Notes: generated by a model not told the origin, from the letters alone. 64,000 bases of DNA from CAYWMY01 sp046352935 (GCA_046352935.1 JAXMGR010000012.1:1-64000), one strand, 5' to 3'; counted from the stretch's first letter, positions 1 through 9,438 are shown. Made by a program: numbers and translations.

Positions 1-550
1 ACTTGGCCTCGCCACCCGCGATGCCGACCGCACGGCAGCCCTGGATTTTCGCGATCTGCCCGACGAGGGAGCCGACGGCGCCGGCACCGCCGGAGACCAG
101 CACGGTCTCACCGGGGTTCGGCTTGCCGACGTGCAGGAGACCGTTGTACGCGGTGAGCCCGTTCGCGCCGAGCACGCTCAGATGATTCGTCAGCGAGGGT
201 GCCGCAGCCGGGTCGATCTTCCAGGTGAATCCACCGGGTTTCATGAGCGCGTAGTCGGATACGCTGCCGAGGCCCGTGATGTAGTCACCGGCCTCGAAGC
301 CTTCGCAATGGCTGCGGACGACCCGGCCCACCACCAGGCAGGCAATGGCCCCCCCCAGCGGGATGGCGGTGCCATAGCTGTCCTCGTCCATCCAGCGCCG
401 GACCGCGGGGTCCAGCGAGCAGTACAGCACACGTACCAGCATCTCGCCGGCGGCCGGTTCGGGAACCGGCGAATTCACGAGTTCGAAATCGGTCGCCCTG
501 GGCAGGCCCTGCGGGCGAGCGCGCAGCACGATGCGGCGATTCGTTTCCAT
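1..550 (-). CDS. NADP-dependent oxidoreductase, MDR/CurA-like, partial
   Basis: The gene is cut by the left edge, so only about 183 N-terminal residues are visible. It starts METNRRIVLRARPQG and runs into the cofactor-binding fold, where VLVSGGAGAVGS is the nucleotide-binding glycine motif of zinc-independent medium-chain dehydrogenases. The N-terminal GroES-like part, with LVRVLYCSLDPAVRRWM, is typical of the CurA/leukotriene B4 12-hydroxydehydrogenase branch, which reduces enones with NADPH in the cytoplasm. No zinc-ligand cluster is visible in the part present. The ATG at 550 is the first in frame. The exact substrate cannot be told from this fragment. Confidence 0.85.
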   Translation of the reverse strand, partial: METNRRIVLRARPQGLPRATDFELVNSPVPEPAAGEMLVRVLYCSLDPAVRRWMDEDSYGTAIPLGGAIACLVVGRVVRSHCEGFEAGDYITGLGSVSDYALMKPGGFTWKIDPAAAPSLTNHLSVLGANGLTAYNGLLHVGKPNPGETVLVSGGAGAVGSLVGQIAKIQGCRAVGIAGGEAK

Positions 551-885
551 CAGAAAGCTTCCCCCCCGGGAATGCGACACAGGGCAGAGCCTGTATCCGG
601 ACACACGCTCATCGCCGGGGTGTAGAAGAGACGAATCACTCCGGGCGCCCGCAACGGGCCCGTCGCCGCCGGCACGTGTGATCTTCTCCGTTTGCGAACG
701 GAAAAGAAACCCTGGGCAGGCGTCCGCGGATTCAGGGCCGGGTGGCAATGGCGGACGGGCGCGAGCCCGGCTGATCGGTCAGGGGTCAGACCGTCCGCAG
801 GGCCTCACGGCCGACGCGGGCGTTGTCCACACAATCCGTGGAAAGACTGTGGGTAAGTCTGTGCAGGACGGACGCAGGGCGCTGA
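551..885. other. intergenic region, 335 bp, with DnaA-box-like sites
   Basis: No convincing gene lies here. The stretch upstream of the oxidoreductase includes a small hairpin (TCCGTT-TGCG-AACGGA, about 689-704) and a GGGC-GCGA-GCCC hairpin near 760. Two inverted 9-mers resembling DnaA boxes occur: TTGTCCACA at 823-831 and the complement of TTACCCACA at 848-856. Each differs at one position from TTATCCACA. Confidence 0.4.
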
Positions 886-1779
886 TCAGGAAGGCATCGC
901 GGCGGCTGCGCAGGAATCGGCCAGCGAGGTCGAGGCCGAGGTGTGGAGGCGTCGACTCATCGTGCTGGTATCCCTTTCAACGACCCAGAAGCTGACGTCG
1001 GCCAGCCACCGGTGCGGAAGGCCCGATCCGTGTACACCGAAGAGCCGCGAGAGCATGGCGTTCATCCTGATGGACATGCGCTCGGAGAGCACGCGGTGGC
1101 CGCTGATCCGGAACGGGCCGTAGCCGAGGCCGTGGAAATCGCGGACCCGGAGCCCGTGTCGTGCGAGGCTGGCGCGGAACTCGCGCGGATCCATGAACCG
1201 GCCGATCGTGTACGGCTCGGGCTTCAGCTGGCCCGTCAACGACTTCACGACGTGCCGCGCGAGCCGGACGGGATCCGAGAGGATCGGGTTGAACCGGTTC
1301 CGGAAGCTGATGATCGCATGGCCGCCGGGTCTCAGCAGACGCTGGATCTCCGCCAGCACCTGTCCGTAGTCCTCGACGTAGCTGACGACGCCGAGACACA
1401 CGACAACATCGAACGAGGCATCCGCGAACGGCGTGCTGCGGCAATCGCCCTGATGCAGGTCCCCGTCGTCGAGGTTCATGGCGCGCAGGCGCTGGCGCGC
1501 ATGCCTGAGCATGTCTTCGGTGAGGTCGAGCCCGGTGCAGGGGACGCCGAGGCGCCGAAGCTCGCTCAGCACGGGCGCTGCGCCGCAACCCAGGTCGAGC
1601 ACCCGTCCACCGGGAGGAAGCAGGCGCAATGCGTGGTTCACGGTGAGGTCGCGGCGCTCCCGGAACTTGACCTGGTCGAGGCGGTCCGGCTCACCGGCGT
1701 ACATGTCCGACCACTTCTGCGCCGAATCGTCATCGGAAAAGCGCCGTTCGGTGGCGGCGGTGTGCATGCATTTCGACAT
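886..1779 (-). CDS. class I SAM-dependent methyltransferase
   Basis: This is a soluble methyltransferase of about 297 residues. Motif I reads VLDLGCGAAPVLSEL, followed by the acidic post-motif GLDLTEDM and the motif FDVVVCLGVVSYVEDY, as in the Methyltransf_11/25 fold. I place the start at the ATG at 1779 (MSKCMHTAATERR); another ATG lies four codons further in. The same frame stays open upstream to 2211, but that extension is Arg/Pro-rich and antisense to the quinoprotein, so I reject it. The methyl acceptor is unknown. The LRPGGHAIISFRNRFNP stretch resembles small-molecule methyltransferases of the UbiE/COQ5 type, but nearby genes give no pathway. Confidence 0.8.
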   Translation of the reverse strand: MSKCMHTAATERRFSDDDSAQKWSDMYAGEPDRLDQVKFRERRDLTVNHALRLLPPGGRVLDLGCGAAPVLSELRRLGVPCTGLDLTEDMLRHARQRLRAMNLDDGDLHQGDCRSTPFADASFDVVVCLGVVSYVEDYGQVLAEIQRLLRPGGHAIISFRNRFNPILSDPVRLARHVVKSLTGQLKPEPYTIGRFMDPREFRASLARHGLRVRDFHGLGYGPFRISGHRVLSERMSIRMNAMLSRLFGVHGSGLPHRWLADVSFWVVERDTSTMSRRLHTSASTSLADSCAAAAMPS

Positions 1780-1997
1780 ATGGCCGGATGCTATGTGACA
1801 CGCTCCGGGAAGGGCCGAACGAAATCCCGGACTTGTGAGCCGCGTCACCCGGCAATGGCATCCGGGCGTCGTGAGCCGGGACTCGCGGGCCCGGATTGCA
1901 GAATGGATGCAGCTGGCCGGTGACCGTGGCGGTCGATCCGGCTGCTCGAGGCCCGCCCCCGGGCGGGCGTGAACCCCGTCAACGGGAGGGGTGCCTG

Positions 1998-4200
1998 TCA
2001 GTGGGGTTTCACGGCCTGCCGATCGTCGGGCAGAGCGAAAACCCAGACGCTGGAGCTGCGATTTGCGGGATTGCGGATTTCGGGTGTGAGGCCCGCGAAC
2101 AGGCGCGAATGGTTGCCACCCATGCCGACCACGATCGCGACGTACTGCCGGCCGTCGACGACGTAGGTGATCGCATTCGAGTTCGGCACCTCGTTGAGCC
2201 GTACGCTCCACAGCTTCCTTCCGGATGTGTCGTCATAGGCGGCCAGTGTGCGATCGAGGAAGCCCGCGAACACGAGGCCGCCCGCAGTGGCGAGCACACC
2301 CGATACGAGTGGAGCGCGCTCCCGTGCGACCCAGACGGACCGGCGCGTGGCGAGATCGAACGCTTCGAGACGGCCATAGCGTCCGTCGCTGCCCGGACGC
2401 GGGCGCACGCCGAATTCGGCTCCGGTGGAGAGCAGTCCGCGTCCACCGGGGGCACCGGGCCGGATGTCCATGCACGTTTCGACCATGGCGACGTACAGCC
2501 GGTGGCTGCGCGGGTCATAGGAGGAAGGCGTCCAGTTCTTGCCGCCTTCGAAGTGGGGACAGACGAAATGGCTGCGTCCGTCGCCGGGTGCCTTGTCCCG
2601 GTCGATGGTCTTGGTCCCGGTGCGCGGATCGATGGCGGTCACGAGGTTCTGCAGCCCGGGATCCATCGAGAACAGATAGCGGCCGCTGCGCGCATCCAGC
2701 ACATCGTGAATGCTGACCTTCCCGGCCGTGACCACCACCTTGCGATCGCGCCCCTCGAACGGCAGCGTGAGGATCTGGCGCTCGAAGGCCCAATCGAGGT
2801 CCCACTGGTCGTTGGGGAAGTGCGGGAAGTACCACGCGAGCCGGCCCGTGTCGGCCTGCAACGCCAGCGTGGTGTTCGTGAACAGCGCGTCGTTCGTGTA
2901 GCGGCGATCCGCGACGCGGTCACGCAGCGGCTTCGTGTCGTAGGTATTGCCGGGCCCGAAGTACACGAGGTTCAGCTCGGGGTCGTAGCTGCCCGGTGTC
3001 CATACGGCTCCACCGGAGCGCTGCTCCCGTGGCAGGCCGTTCCAGCTCTCGCCCCCGGGCTCACCCGGCGCCGGAATCGTCGCGAAGCGCCAGGCTTCGC
3101 GGCCGGTCGCCGCATCGAGCGCGATGATGAAGTTGCCGCCCGCGTGCAGACCGCTGGTGCCGACGATGACCTTGCCGTCCGCGATCAACGGCCCGCCGGA
3201 CAGCCCGAACAGCGTGCTGGCGGGTTCCAGGGCCACGTCCCAGACCGTGCGGCCCGTGCGGAAGTCCAGCGCGACGACGTGACCGTCGATGGTCAGCGTG
3301 TACACGCGTTCGTCGTAGAGCGCGATGGCGCGGCGCCACTTCGGGTACACCGAGGCGCGCGTGTGGCGGCGCGTACTGCCACAGCAGGTCGCCGCTCGCG
3401 GCATCGAGGGCCTGGATCACGTCGTCGTAGCCGTACAGGAACATGACGCCGTCGTGCACGAGTGGCGTCACCTCGTTCTCGCCGTTCGGCAGTGCCCAGG
3501 ACCAGGCGAGCTGCAGATCGGCGACATTGTCGCGGTTGACCTGCGTGAGCGGACTGAAGCCGCCCGCATCGCGGGTGCGGCGCCAGGACAGCCATTCGCC
3601 CGGCGGTGGGTCGCGCAGCAGTCGCTCCGTCACGGGTGTGATCGTCGCGAGCGGATTCGGTCGCGGCTCTGGCGGCGGCGGCAGCGCGACACCGGCGGCC
3701 ACCTCGCCGAAGTCGTTCGTCGGCGCGGGCAGCATGATCGCCGCGAGCGCTTCCTGCGAGGAGGGCAGGGGTTCCGTACCCGGGCGGACGTGGTTGTTCT
3801 GCAGCAGGAGCGCCAGCAGGTCGACCGCGTCCCCGCGAGGCAGCGAGCCCGGCGCGTCGGGTGGCATGCGGGTCGTCATGAACTCGATCAAGGCGTCGGC
3901 ACGCCGTCCGCTCCACTTCTGCATGAACGACTCGCCGGCGAGCGGCGGCGCGAACGGCCCGTCGTTCAGGTTCGGGCCGTGGCAGGACGCGCAGCGCGCG
4001 GTGTACACACGGGCACCCGCGTCGGCCTGCGACTGCACGTACGTGGGGCTCAACGGATAGGGGCTGTCGGCCGCGCGCGGCGGGGCGGCTGGCAGATGAG
4101 ATGTGAACCCGACCAGCGCGACCAGACCGGCGGCGACGCGGCGCCGATAACCGCTTCCGAAGCGTACTGTCCCCGGCGACGCCGGCCCCCTCCGTCCCAT
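1998..4200 (-). pseudogene. cytochrome c / PQQ quinoprotein dehydrogenase, frameshifted
   Basis: The coding region is split into two frames. The first (from 4200) has an N-terminal signal peptide with Arg-rich n-region (GYRRRVAAGLVALVGF), then a class I heme site CASCH (Cys70, Cys73, His74) with a likely Met ligand in TRMPPDAPG, then the first beta-propeller blades (NVADLQLAWSWALPNGENE, ALDAASGDLLWQY). The second (to 1998) carries the remaining blades, including NDQWDLDW, typical of PQQ alcohol/glucose dehydrogenase-like proteins. The frames join in a GCGCGCG run at 3355-3361. Adding one GC dinucleotide restores a continuous blade reading PPHARASVYPKWRR. An intact protein would oxidise an alcohol or sugar in the periplasm and pass electrons to its own heme. 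It may be a decayed gene or an assembly error. Confidence 0.75.
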
Positions 4201-4459
4201 GCCGCCTCAATCTCCTGCGGGCTTCGCACGCGCCTGGCGGATACCGCATCGGTCTGCATGCGAGCAATCGTCGAGGGGCCAGTACAAGGGAACTGCAGCG
4301 TCCGCGTCAAGAACTTCGGCGTGCCTGCAGTCCCCGGGACGCGTGCAGCGCCCGGGTGCCCCGAGGGTCGCGACGACCCATTGCCGGGTGTATGGTGGGG
4401 AGCAATCGACTGATTCTGCGTGACGACGATGGACTGAGTGTTCGGACAAGGGAGGGTCT

Positions 4460-5506
4460 ATGACGCTTCATCTGCGCGCGAACCTGGTGTTTGTTGTGCT
4501 GCTGATCTGTCCGGTCGTGGTCGCCGCTTCCGACGTCCGCGGTGCGCAGGACCACCCGAAGATCAAGCGCTACGAAGGCGCGACGATCCTGCGCTATTCC
4601 TCGAAGGACTACGATGAATACCTGATGCCGCTGGGGCCGGTGAGCGGGCGAGGCGCAAATGCGGGATTTGCGAAGAGTCTGCGTCTCGAAGGGCGTCTGA
4701 CGAGGATCACGTATGTCGCGCCACCCGGACGTTCCGTGCTCGAGATCATCCGCAACTATCAGAGCGAGTTGAAGAGTGCGGGTTTCGTGACGCTGTTTGA
4801 AGGGGCCCACCAGGCCATCGGTGAGGGTGATCACGACACGGCCTTCGCCGAGGCGCGCTATCACGACCTGCAACTGCCCTCGTTCAGCGCGCTGAACTTC
4901 AGCATGCTCGCCTCGAAGGACGATCGCTACCTCGCCGCACGGCTCGCGCGCCCGGAGGGCAGCGTCTACGTGGCGGTCTACGCCACCGCCATCGCCGAAT
5001 CGTGGGGGCACTACCTGTCGGTCGATGCGGCGGACCGGAAGAAGGTGGCGCAGGACGGGCAGGTGGTCCTGCAGGTCGACATCCTCGAGGAAAAGGGGAT
5101 GGAGTCCAGAATGGTCACCGTTTCCGCCGGTGAAATGGCGACCGCGCTGCAGAAGACGGGTAGCGTCGCGCTCTATGGCATCCTGTTCGACACCAACAGC
5201 ACCGAGATCAAGGCCGCGTCCTCATCGACCATCGAGGAGATTGCGAAGCTCATGACATCCCAGCCCGGGCTCAAGCTGCTGGTTGTCGGGCATACGGATA
5301 ACGTGGGGACGTTCGATTTCAACGTGGATCTGTCGCGGCGCCGTGCTGCGTCAGTGGTGCGAATGCTGACCGCCAGGTACGGGGTGGATGAAAGGCGCCT
5401 GACACCCTTTGGCGTGTCGTTTGCGAGCCCGGTGGCGTCCAACGCAACGGAAGAAGGAAGGGGCAGGAACCGTCGCGTGGAGCTGGTCGAGAACGTGTCG
5501 CGTTGA
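4460..5506 (+). CDS. DUF4892/OmpA-like domain envelope protein
   Basis: A protein of 348 residues with a signal peptide (hydrophobic stretch LVFVVLLICPVVVAA, cleavage near residue 22). The N-terminal half starting KIKRYEGATILRYSSKDYDEYLMPLG matches the DUF4892 style of secreted proteins. Residues from about 236 form an OmpA-like peptidoglycan-binding domain: ILFDTNSTEIKAASSSTIEEI, then GHTDNVGTFDFNVDLSRRRA and the terminal NRRVELV. It probably tethers the outer envelope to the cell wall. A good ribosome site (AGGGAGG) sits 5 nt before the ATG. It converges on pgaD with a 15-nt gap. A role in polysaccharide secretion would be guesswork. Confidence 0.85.
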   Translation: MTLHLRANLVFVVLLICPVVVAASDVRGAQDHPKIKRYEGATILRYSSKDYDEYLMPLGPVSGRGANAGFAKSLRLEGRLTRITYVAPPGRSVLEIIRNYQSELKSAGFVTLFEGAHQAIGEGDHDTAFAEARYHDLQLPSFSALNFSMLASKDDRYLAARLARPEGSVYVAVYATAIAESWGHYLSVDAADRKKVAQDGQVVLQVDILEEKGMESRMVTVSAGEMATALQKTGSVALYGILFDTNSTEIKAASSSTIEEIAKLMTSQPGLKLLVVGHTDNVGTFDFNVDLSRRRAASVVRMLTARYGVDERRLTPFGVSFASPVASNATEEGRGRNRRVELVENVSR

Positions 5507-5521
5507 GGCGACCGGCGGCGC

Positions 5522-5953
5522 TCAACGACGGATCTCGATCCTCACGATGGCACCGTCCTCGTCGTGGTGAACGATGCTGATACGGCTGCCGCGCGCCCGC
5601 GTGATCACATCGGGTGTCAGGCTGAACCGGCCTGCATACTCGTCGAGGGTCACGGCGGCATGCGTCGTGTTCACGCGCCGCTTGGGCAGCAGCGTCCACA
5701 GCAGCAGCAGCGTGCAGGTGCCGATGAGCGCGATCAGCGAGTGGCTGATCGAAATCGGGTCGACGGCCTCCAGAACCTCGATCGCGGCCGGCTCGAAACT
5801 CAGCTTCAGCCGGATCACCTCCTGCAGCTTGTGGAACGCGGGCATCCACAGGTACAGCCAGACGACCCAGAGGATCACGGTGACGACATCCGACAGGAGT
5901 CGTCGCCACCAGTCGAGCTGGGGACGCGCGTTGATGATGAGACGATCAGTCAT
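5522..5953 (-). CDS. pgaD: poly-beta-1,6-N-acetylglucosamine synthesis protein PgaD
   Basis: A 143-residue inner-membrane protein with two transmembrane segments (about 22-40 and 70-88: VVTVILWVVWLYLWMPAF and SLIALIGTCTLLLLWTLL), the usual PgaD topology. PgaD is the small partner of the PgaC synthase and, in E. coli, part of its cyclic-di-GMP sensing surface. It overlaps the end of pgaC by 8 nt, so the two are translationally coupled. It is the last gene of the operon. Sequence conservation in this family is low, so the call rests on size, topology and position. Confidence 0.85.
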   Translation of the reverse strand: MTDRLIINARPQLDWWRRLLSDVVTVILWVVWLYLWMPAFHKLQEVIRLKLSFEPAAIEVLEAVDPISISHSLIALIGTCTLLLLWTLLPKRRVNTTHAAVTLDEYAGRFSLTPDVITRARGSRISIVHHDEDGAIVRIEIRR

Positions 5954-7265
5954 GCGCTTTCGCTCGCCGCGTTCCCGGCCCCTCGCGGTGCTGCATGCTC
6001 AGATGCGCGCCGCGGTCCGGGCTGGTCCAGCGCGCACGCCGGCCGCGGCGGTGCCGCAGGGCGCGCGGACAGCCGACGACGGTGGCGGCGGTCGTGATGA
6101 GCCAGAACACCAGCGGATACCACACCATCCAGTAGTAGTTGCGGCCGAGTCCGCTGTCGTAGTGACTGTCGAACCACTTGCTGATGGCGAACTGGAGCAG
6201 GCAGACGGCGCCCAGCAATGCGCTGCTCCACTCAGGCAGCAGCGGCGACCGGACCAGCGGCAACCAGCCGTGCGGCAGCAGCAACCCGCCCAGCCACAGC
6301 ACGACCATCACGAGCAGTGCGTAGGCCCACAGGAGGCTCAGCAGTGCCTCGAACAGCAGCGGCCAGAGGTGGTTCTGGGTCGGATGCAGGATGACGCCTG
6401 CGTTCCGGCGCAGCACCTGGGCCCCGCCGGTCGCCCAGCGCAGGCGCTGCTTCCACAGCCCGCGCAGCGTTTCCGGCATGAGGATCCACACGAGCGCGCG
6501 CGGCTCGAACAGCACGTCCCAGCCGGCGCGCTGGAGCTTCCACGTGATGTCGATATCCTCCGTCAGTACATCGGGGCTCCAGTAGCCGACCTGGTGCACC
6601 GCGGAGCGGCGGAACGCGGTGATCACGCCGGAGACGGTGTACAGGGCACCGAAGCTGCGCTGCGCGCGCTTGATCATGCCGACGATCGAGGAGAACTCCC
6701 CGACCTGGACGCGCCCGAGCAGTGTCGAGCGGTTGCGGATGCGTGGATTGCCGGTGACCGCCGCGACGTCCGGGTCGTCGACGAAATGACGCACCATCCA
6801 GTGCCCGCAATGCGGGTCGAGGAGGGCGTCGCCATCGATGCACAGCAGGATCTCGTGCTGCGCCAGCAGCGCGCCGGCCCGCAGAGCCATCGCCTTGCCC
6901 TGATTGCGTGCGTGGTGAACGACGCGCAGGCGGGGATTCCGTGGAACCAGCGCGTCGAGAATGGCGCCGGTGTTGTCGTGGCTGCCGTCGTCGACGGCGA
7001 TCACCTCGAAATCGGGGTACTGGAGGGCCAGCGCGTGGCGGATGGTCTCCTCGGCGTGCGGTCCTTCGTTGAAGCAGGGAATCACGACACTGATGGGCGG
7101 AGCACCCGGTCGCGGCGGCGGTTCGCTGAATGCGGGGTCGCGCCGTTCGAAGCGCCAGTAGAAGAGCGCCGCCCCCATCATCCACAGGCAGGACATGAAC
7201 AGGGGGTAGTAGTACACGTACCCCTGCAGGGTGACCCAGACGACATGGAATACCGCGGCCGACAT
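5946..7265 (-). CDS. pgaC: poly-beta-1,6-N-acetylglucosamine synthase PgaC
   Basis: A family 2 processive glycosyltransferase of 439 residues that polymerises UDP-GlcNAc at the inner membrane. N-terminal membrane segments (VYYYPLFMSCLWMMGAALFY) precede the GT-A domain, with PISVVIPCFNEG, the substrate-binding VDDGS, the metal-binding IDGDA, the TEDID catalytic motif and QRLRW, the processive QxxRW signature. C-terminal membrane helices follow (LLFEALLSLLWAYALLVMVVL and others). The start lies 9 nt after the pgaB stop. The tail after residue 405 is Arg-rich and unusual, overlapping pgaD. Family membership and role are secure. Confidence 0.93.
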   Translation of the reverse strand: MSAAVFHVVWVTLQGYVYYYPLFMSCLWMMGAALFYWRFERRDPAFSEPPPRPGAPPISVVIPCFNEGPHAEETIRHALALQYPDFEVIAVDDGSHDNTGAILDALVPRNPRLRVVHHARNQGKAMALRAGALLAQHEILLCIDGDALLDPHCGHWMVRHFVDDPDVAAVTGNPRIRNRSTLLGRVQVGEFSSIVGMIKRAQRSFGALYTVSGVITAFRRSAVHQVGYWSPDVLTEDIDITWKLQRAGWDVLFEPRALVWILMPETLRGLWKQRLRWATGGAQVLRRNAGVILHPTQNHLWPLLFEALLSLLWAYALLVMVVLWLGGLLLPHGWLPLVRSPLLPEWSSALLGAVCLLQFAISKWFDSHYDSGLGRNYYWMVWYPLVFWLITTAATVVGCPRALRHRRGRRARWTSPDRGAHLSMQHREGPGTRRAKAHD

Positions 7266-7274
7266 CGCCCTGCC

Positions 7275-9299
7275 TCAAGGCAACAGTTCGGAAAGGGGCT
7301 GCACGTTCGGCTGCAGGGCGAATACCGGCCGCAGCTGCGCCGGGTCTGGATTGTTGCGGAACAGGTTGTCGGGATAGTACGCCACGTTCTTCACGCCCTG
7401 GTCGTAGAGCCTGCGGATGGTATCCGCCAGTTCGGTGCCCGGCAGTGGTTCGTCGTTCCGGCGCCAGTTTACCGTCTGCAGCTCGATCACGACGTGCCGC
7501 ATGGCGCCGGGGTGTTCCTTCACTCGATCCACGATCCGGCGCAGGAAGTCTTCCGGATCCGGCGCCTGCTCCATGTAGGGCATGGCCATGATCGCCGTGT
7601 AGTCGTAATGCGCGAGTGAGCTCTCGAGGGACTGCGAGTACCAGGTCTCCGAGTAGGGGTTGAGCACCACGCTGGCGTACAGGTTGCGCGCCGTCTTCAG
7701 CCCCGGCTGCTCCTCGCGGAGGATCGCGGCCAGTTCGCCAGCGAACGTGTCGAGGTACGCCGTCTTGCGCGCGGCCCATTTCCGGAGCAGCGCATCGTCG
7801 CTGCGCAGCGTGGTCATCGGCTGAGGGAACCCCCACTCGCGGTAGGTCCGCAGCGCCCAGCGGCTGCCGTCCTCGTAGTCGGAGAGGGTGATGTCGTCGT
7901 GGAACAGCACTCCCTCGATGGTCGTCGCCGAGCGGCCCAGGTCCTCGTAGATCTCGCGGATGGTCCGGCGCGCGCGCGGCGAGAACGGCGAGAGTCGTGG
8001 GTAGCCCATCGACAGGTGATCCGATGCGTTGGGCAGGGTCACGACCGTGTCGCGCGCCGCGGGGTCCCGCGCGGGCAGCTGCCATGCGAGCATGGGCATC
8101 CAGGCATAGACGTGAACCGCCGCCGTACGCGTGGCGATCTGCCAGGCCACGCGGTTGAAGAGATCCGCGCGCATCGGCAGGTGGCGGTTCGGGAAGTAGA
8201 CCGCATCAGCTGCACCGTTCCCGTCCGGATCTGCATAGGCCTGCAGGTACACCGTGTTGACGCCCATCGCGTTGATCCGGTCGAGCAGGCGACCGAGGTT
8301 GTCTTCTTCCTGCGCGGGGTCCGGATCGAAGATGTAGTCGAGGTCGACGTGCATGACCTTCCGTGGCACGCCGTTGTCGAGCACTCCGTGATTGCGCAGC
8401 TCGATCTCCCGGTCGAGGCCGTCGAGCGTCAGGGTCGGCTGGACGAGCACCCGCCGCAGGGTCGACAGCGGAGTGCTGGCCGTGTTCGGGCCGTCGTCCA
8501 GGTTGAAGCCGACCTTCATGCCCAGCTGCGTGGCGATGCGACGGGTCACGCTGTTGTAGCGGCCGTACGGCCACACGATGATGCGCGGCCGCCTGCCGAG
8601 CTGTCGCTGCAGCAGATCGCTGCTGCGCCGGAGATCCGCTTCGACGCGCTTGCGGTAGGCGGGTTCGGATTCGTAGCGCGCGACGTCCGGGAGCCAGCGC
8701 CGGGCGATGGCGGGCGGCTCGCGGTTGCCCTGGGGATTTGCGACGACGCCCTCGTGCATTCCGTAGCTGTGGCTCGCGAACTCGACCAGTCCGCTGCGCG
8801 ACAGCTCCCTCATCTCGTCCCACGACATCAGGGCGGAGCGCGGCACGCGGCGACCATCGAAGTCCACCGTGTCTCCCGTGCCGTCGAGCCAGCTCCCGAC
8901 CAGCGCGACGACCGCGGGCGCGTGAAAGGACTTCAGGATCGGGAAGGCATGGGTGTAGAAGGAATGGTAGCCGTCGTCGAAGGACAGCAGCACCGCCTTC
9001 GCGGGCAACGGGCGGCGCCCCGCATCGTCCGCCAGCACATCATCCACGCTGACGAAGTGATATCCGGCATCCCGGAGCCACGCGAGCTGCTGCTCGAACT
9101 GGCCGGGCTTGACCGAGTATCCCGGGATCAGTGCATCTTCCCGGTCGTCGACCTCGTGGTAGCAGAGAATGGTGAGTTTCGCGGAAACGTCCGCGTGTGC
9201 GCCCGCGCTCGGCAGGCTCAGTGCGAGAACACAGCAGCTCAACAGGAGCAGCAGGGCGGATCTGGAGTGCACGGCTGTCGGGTCAGTCGACCGGGACAC
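7275..9299 (-). CDS. pgaB: poly-beta-1,6-N-acetylglucosamine N-deacetylase PgaB
   Basis: 674 residues, the same size as E. coli PgaB, with both domains. The N-terminal polysaccharide deacetylase domain has AVLLSFDDGYHSFYTHAFPI and EFASHSYGMH (metal and catalytic residues). The C-terminal hydrolase-like domain has MHVDLDYIFDPD, VYLQAYADPDGNG and VLFHDDITLSDYED. It partly deacetylates poly-GlcNAc in the periplasm, which is needed for export. E. coli PgaB is a lipoprotein; here I see an ordinary signal peptide ending near SAGAHA and no clear lipobox. The start is GTG at 9299; a second GTG at 9272 would give a tighter signal peptide. The start is only 10 nt behind tRNA-Asn. Confidence 0.93.
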   Translation of the reverse strand: MSRSTDPTAVHSRSALLLLLSCCVLALSLPSAGAHADVSAKLTILCYHEVDDREDALIPGYSVKPGQFEQQLAWLRDAGYHFVSVDDVLADDAGRRPLPAKAVLLSFDDGYHSFYTHAFPILKSFHAPAVVALVGSWLDGTGDTVDFDGRRVPRSALMSWDEMRELSRSGLVEFASHSYGMHEGVVANPQGNREPPAIARRWLPDVARYESEPAYRKRVEADLRRSSDLLQRQLGRRPRIIVWPYGRYNSVTRRIATQLGMKVGFNLDDGPNTASTPLSTLRRVLVQPTLTLDGLDREIELRNHGVLDNGVPRKVMHVDLDYIFDPDPAQEEDNLGRLLDRINAMGVNTVYLQAYADPDGNGAADAVYFPNRHLPMRADLFNRVAWQIATRTAAVHVYAWMPMLAWQLPARDPAARDTVVTLPNASDHLSMGYPRLSPFSPRARRTIREIYEDLGRSATTIEGVLFHDDITLSDYEDGSRWALRTYREWGFPQPMTTLRSDDALLRKWAARKTAYLDTFAGELAAILREEQPGLKTARNLYASVVLNPYSETWYSQSLESSLAHYDYTAIMAMPYMEQAPDPEDFLRRIVDRVKEHPGAMRHVVIELQTVNWRRNDEPLPGTELADTIRRLYDQGVKNVAYYPDNLFRNNPDPAQLRPVFALQPNVQPLSELLP

Positions 9300-9309
9300 G
9301 GGCTGGGAA

Positions 9310-9385
9310 TGGCTCCCCGGGTTGGACTCGAACCAACGACCAACGGATTAACAGTCCGTTGCTCTACCGACTGAGCTACCGGGGA
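9310..9385 (-). tRNA. tRNA-Asn (GTT)
   Basis: A 76-nt tRNA with encoded CCA. Acceptor arms TCCCCGG/CCGGGGA pair fully. The D-arm is AGCTCAGTCGGTAGAGCA, the anticodon arm ACGGA-CTGTTAA-TCCGT gives anticodon GTT (Asn), and the T-arm carries GGTTCGAACC. It is read on the minus strand toward pgaB with no terminator between. Confidence 0.97.
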
Positions 9386-9408
9386 ACGGGGCCTCGAAGA
9401 GGGCGCGC

Positions 9409-9438
9409 ATTGTCGGCCAACTGACGCGCGGGAGTCAA
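9409..9438 (-). promoter_or_regulatory. sigma70-type promoter of tRNA-Asn (and possibly pgaBCD)
   Basis: On the minus strand TTGACT (9438-9433) is followed after 18 nt by GACAAT (9414-9409). A GC-rich discriminator (GCGCGCCCTC) follows, as in stringently controlled stable-RNA promoters. Transcription would start about 15-20 nt before the tRNA 5' end. No terminator separates the tRNA from pgaB. Confidence 0.6.

Noticed and set aside
6232..8085. 617-residue frame overlapping pgaC and pgaB
   Set aside because: It is Arg/Pro-rich out-of-frame reading of two genes whose catalytic motifs are intact in the chosen frames.
9310..9385. tRNA-Asn as an island attachment site
   Set aside because: No integrase and no repeat of the tRNA 3' end was found in the window.
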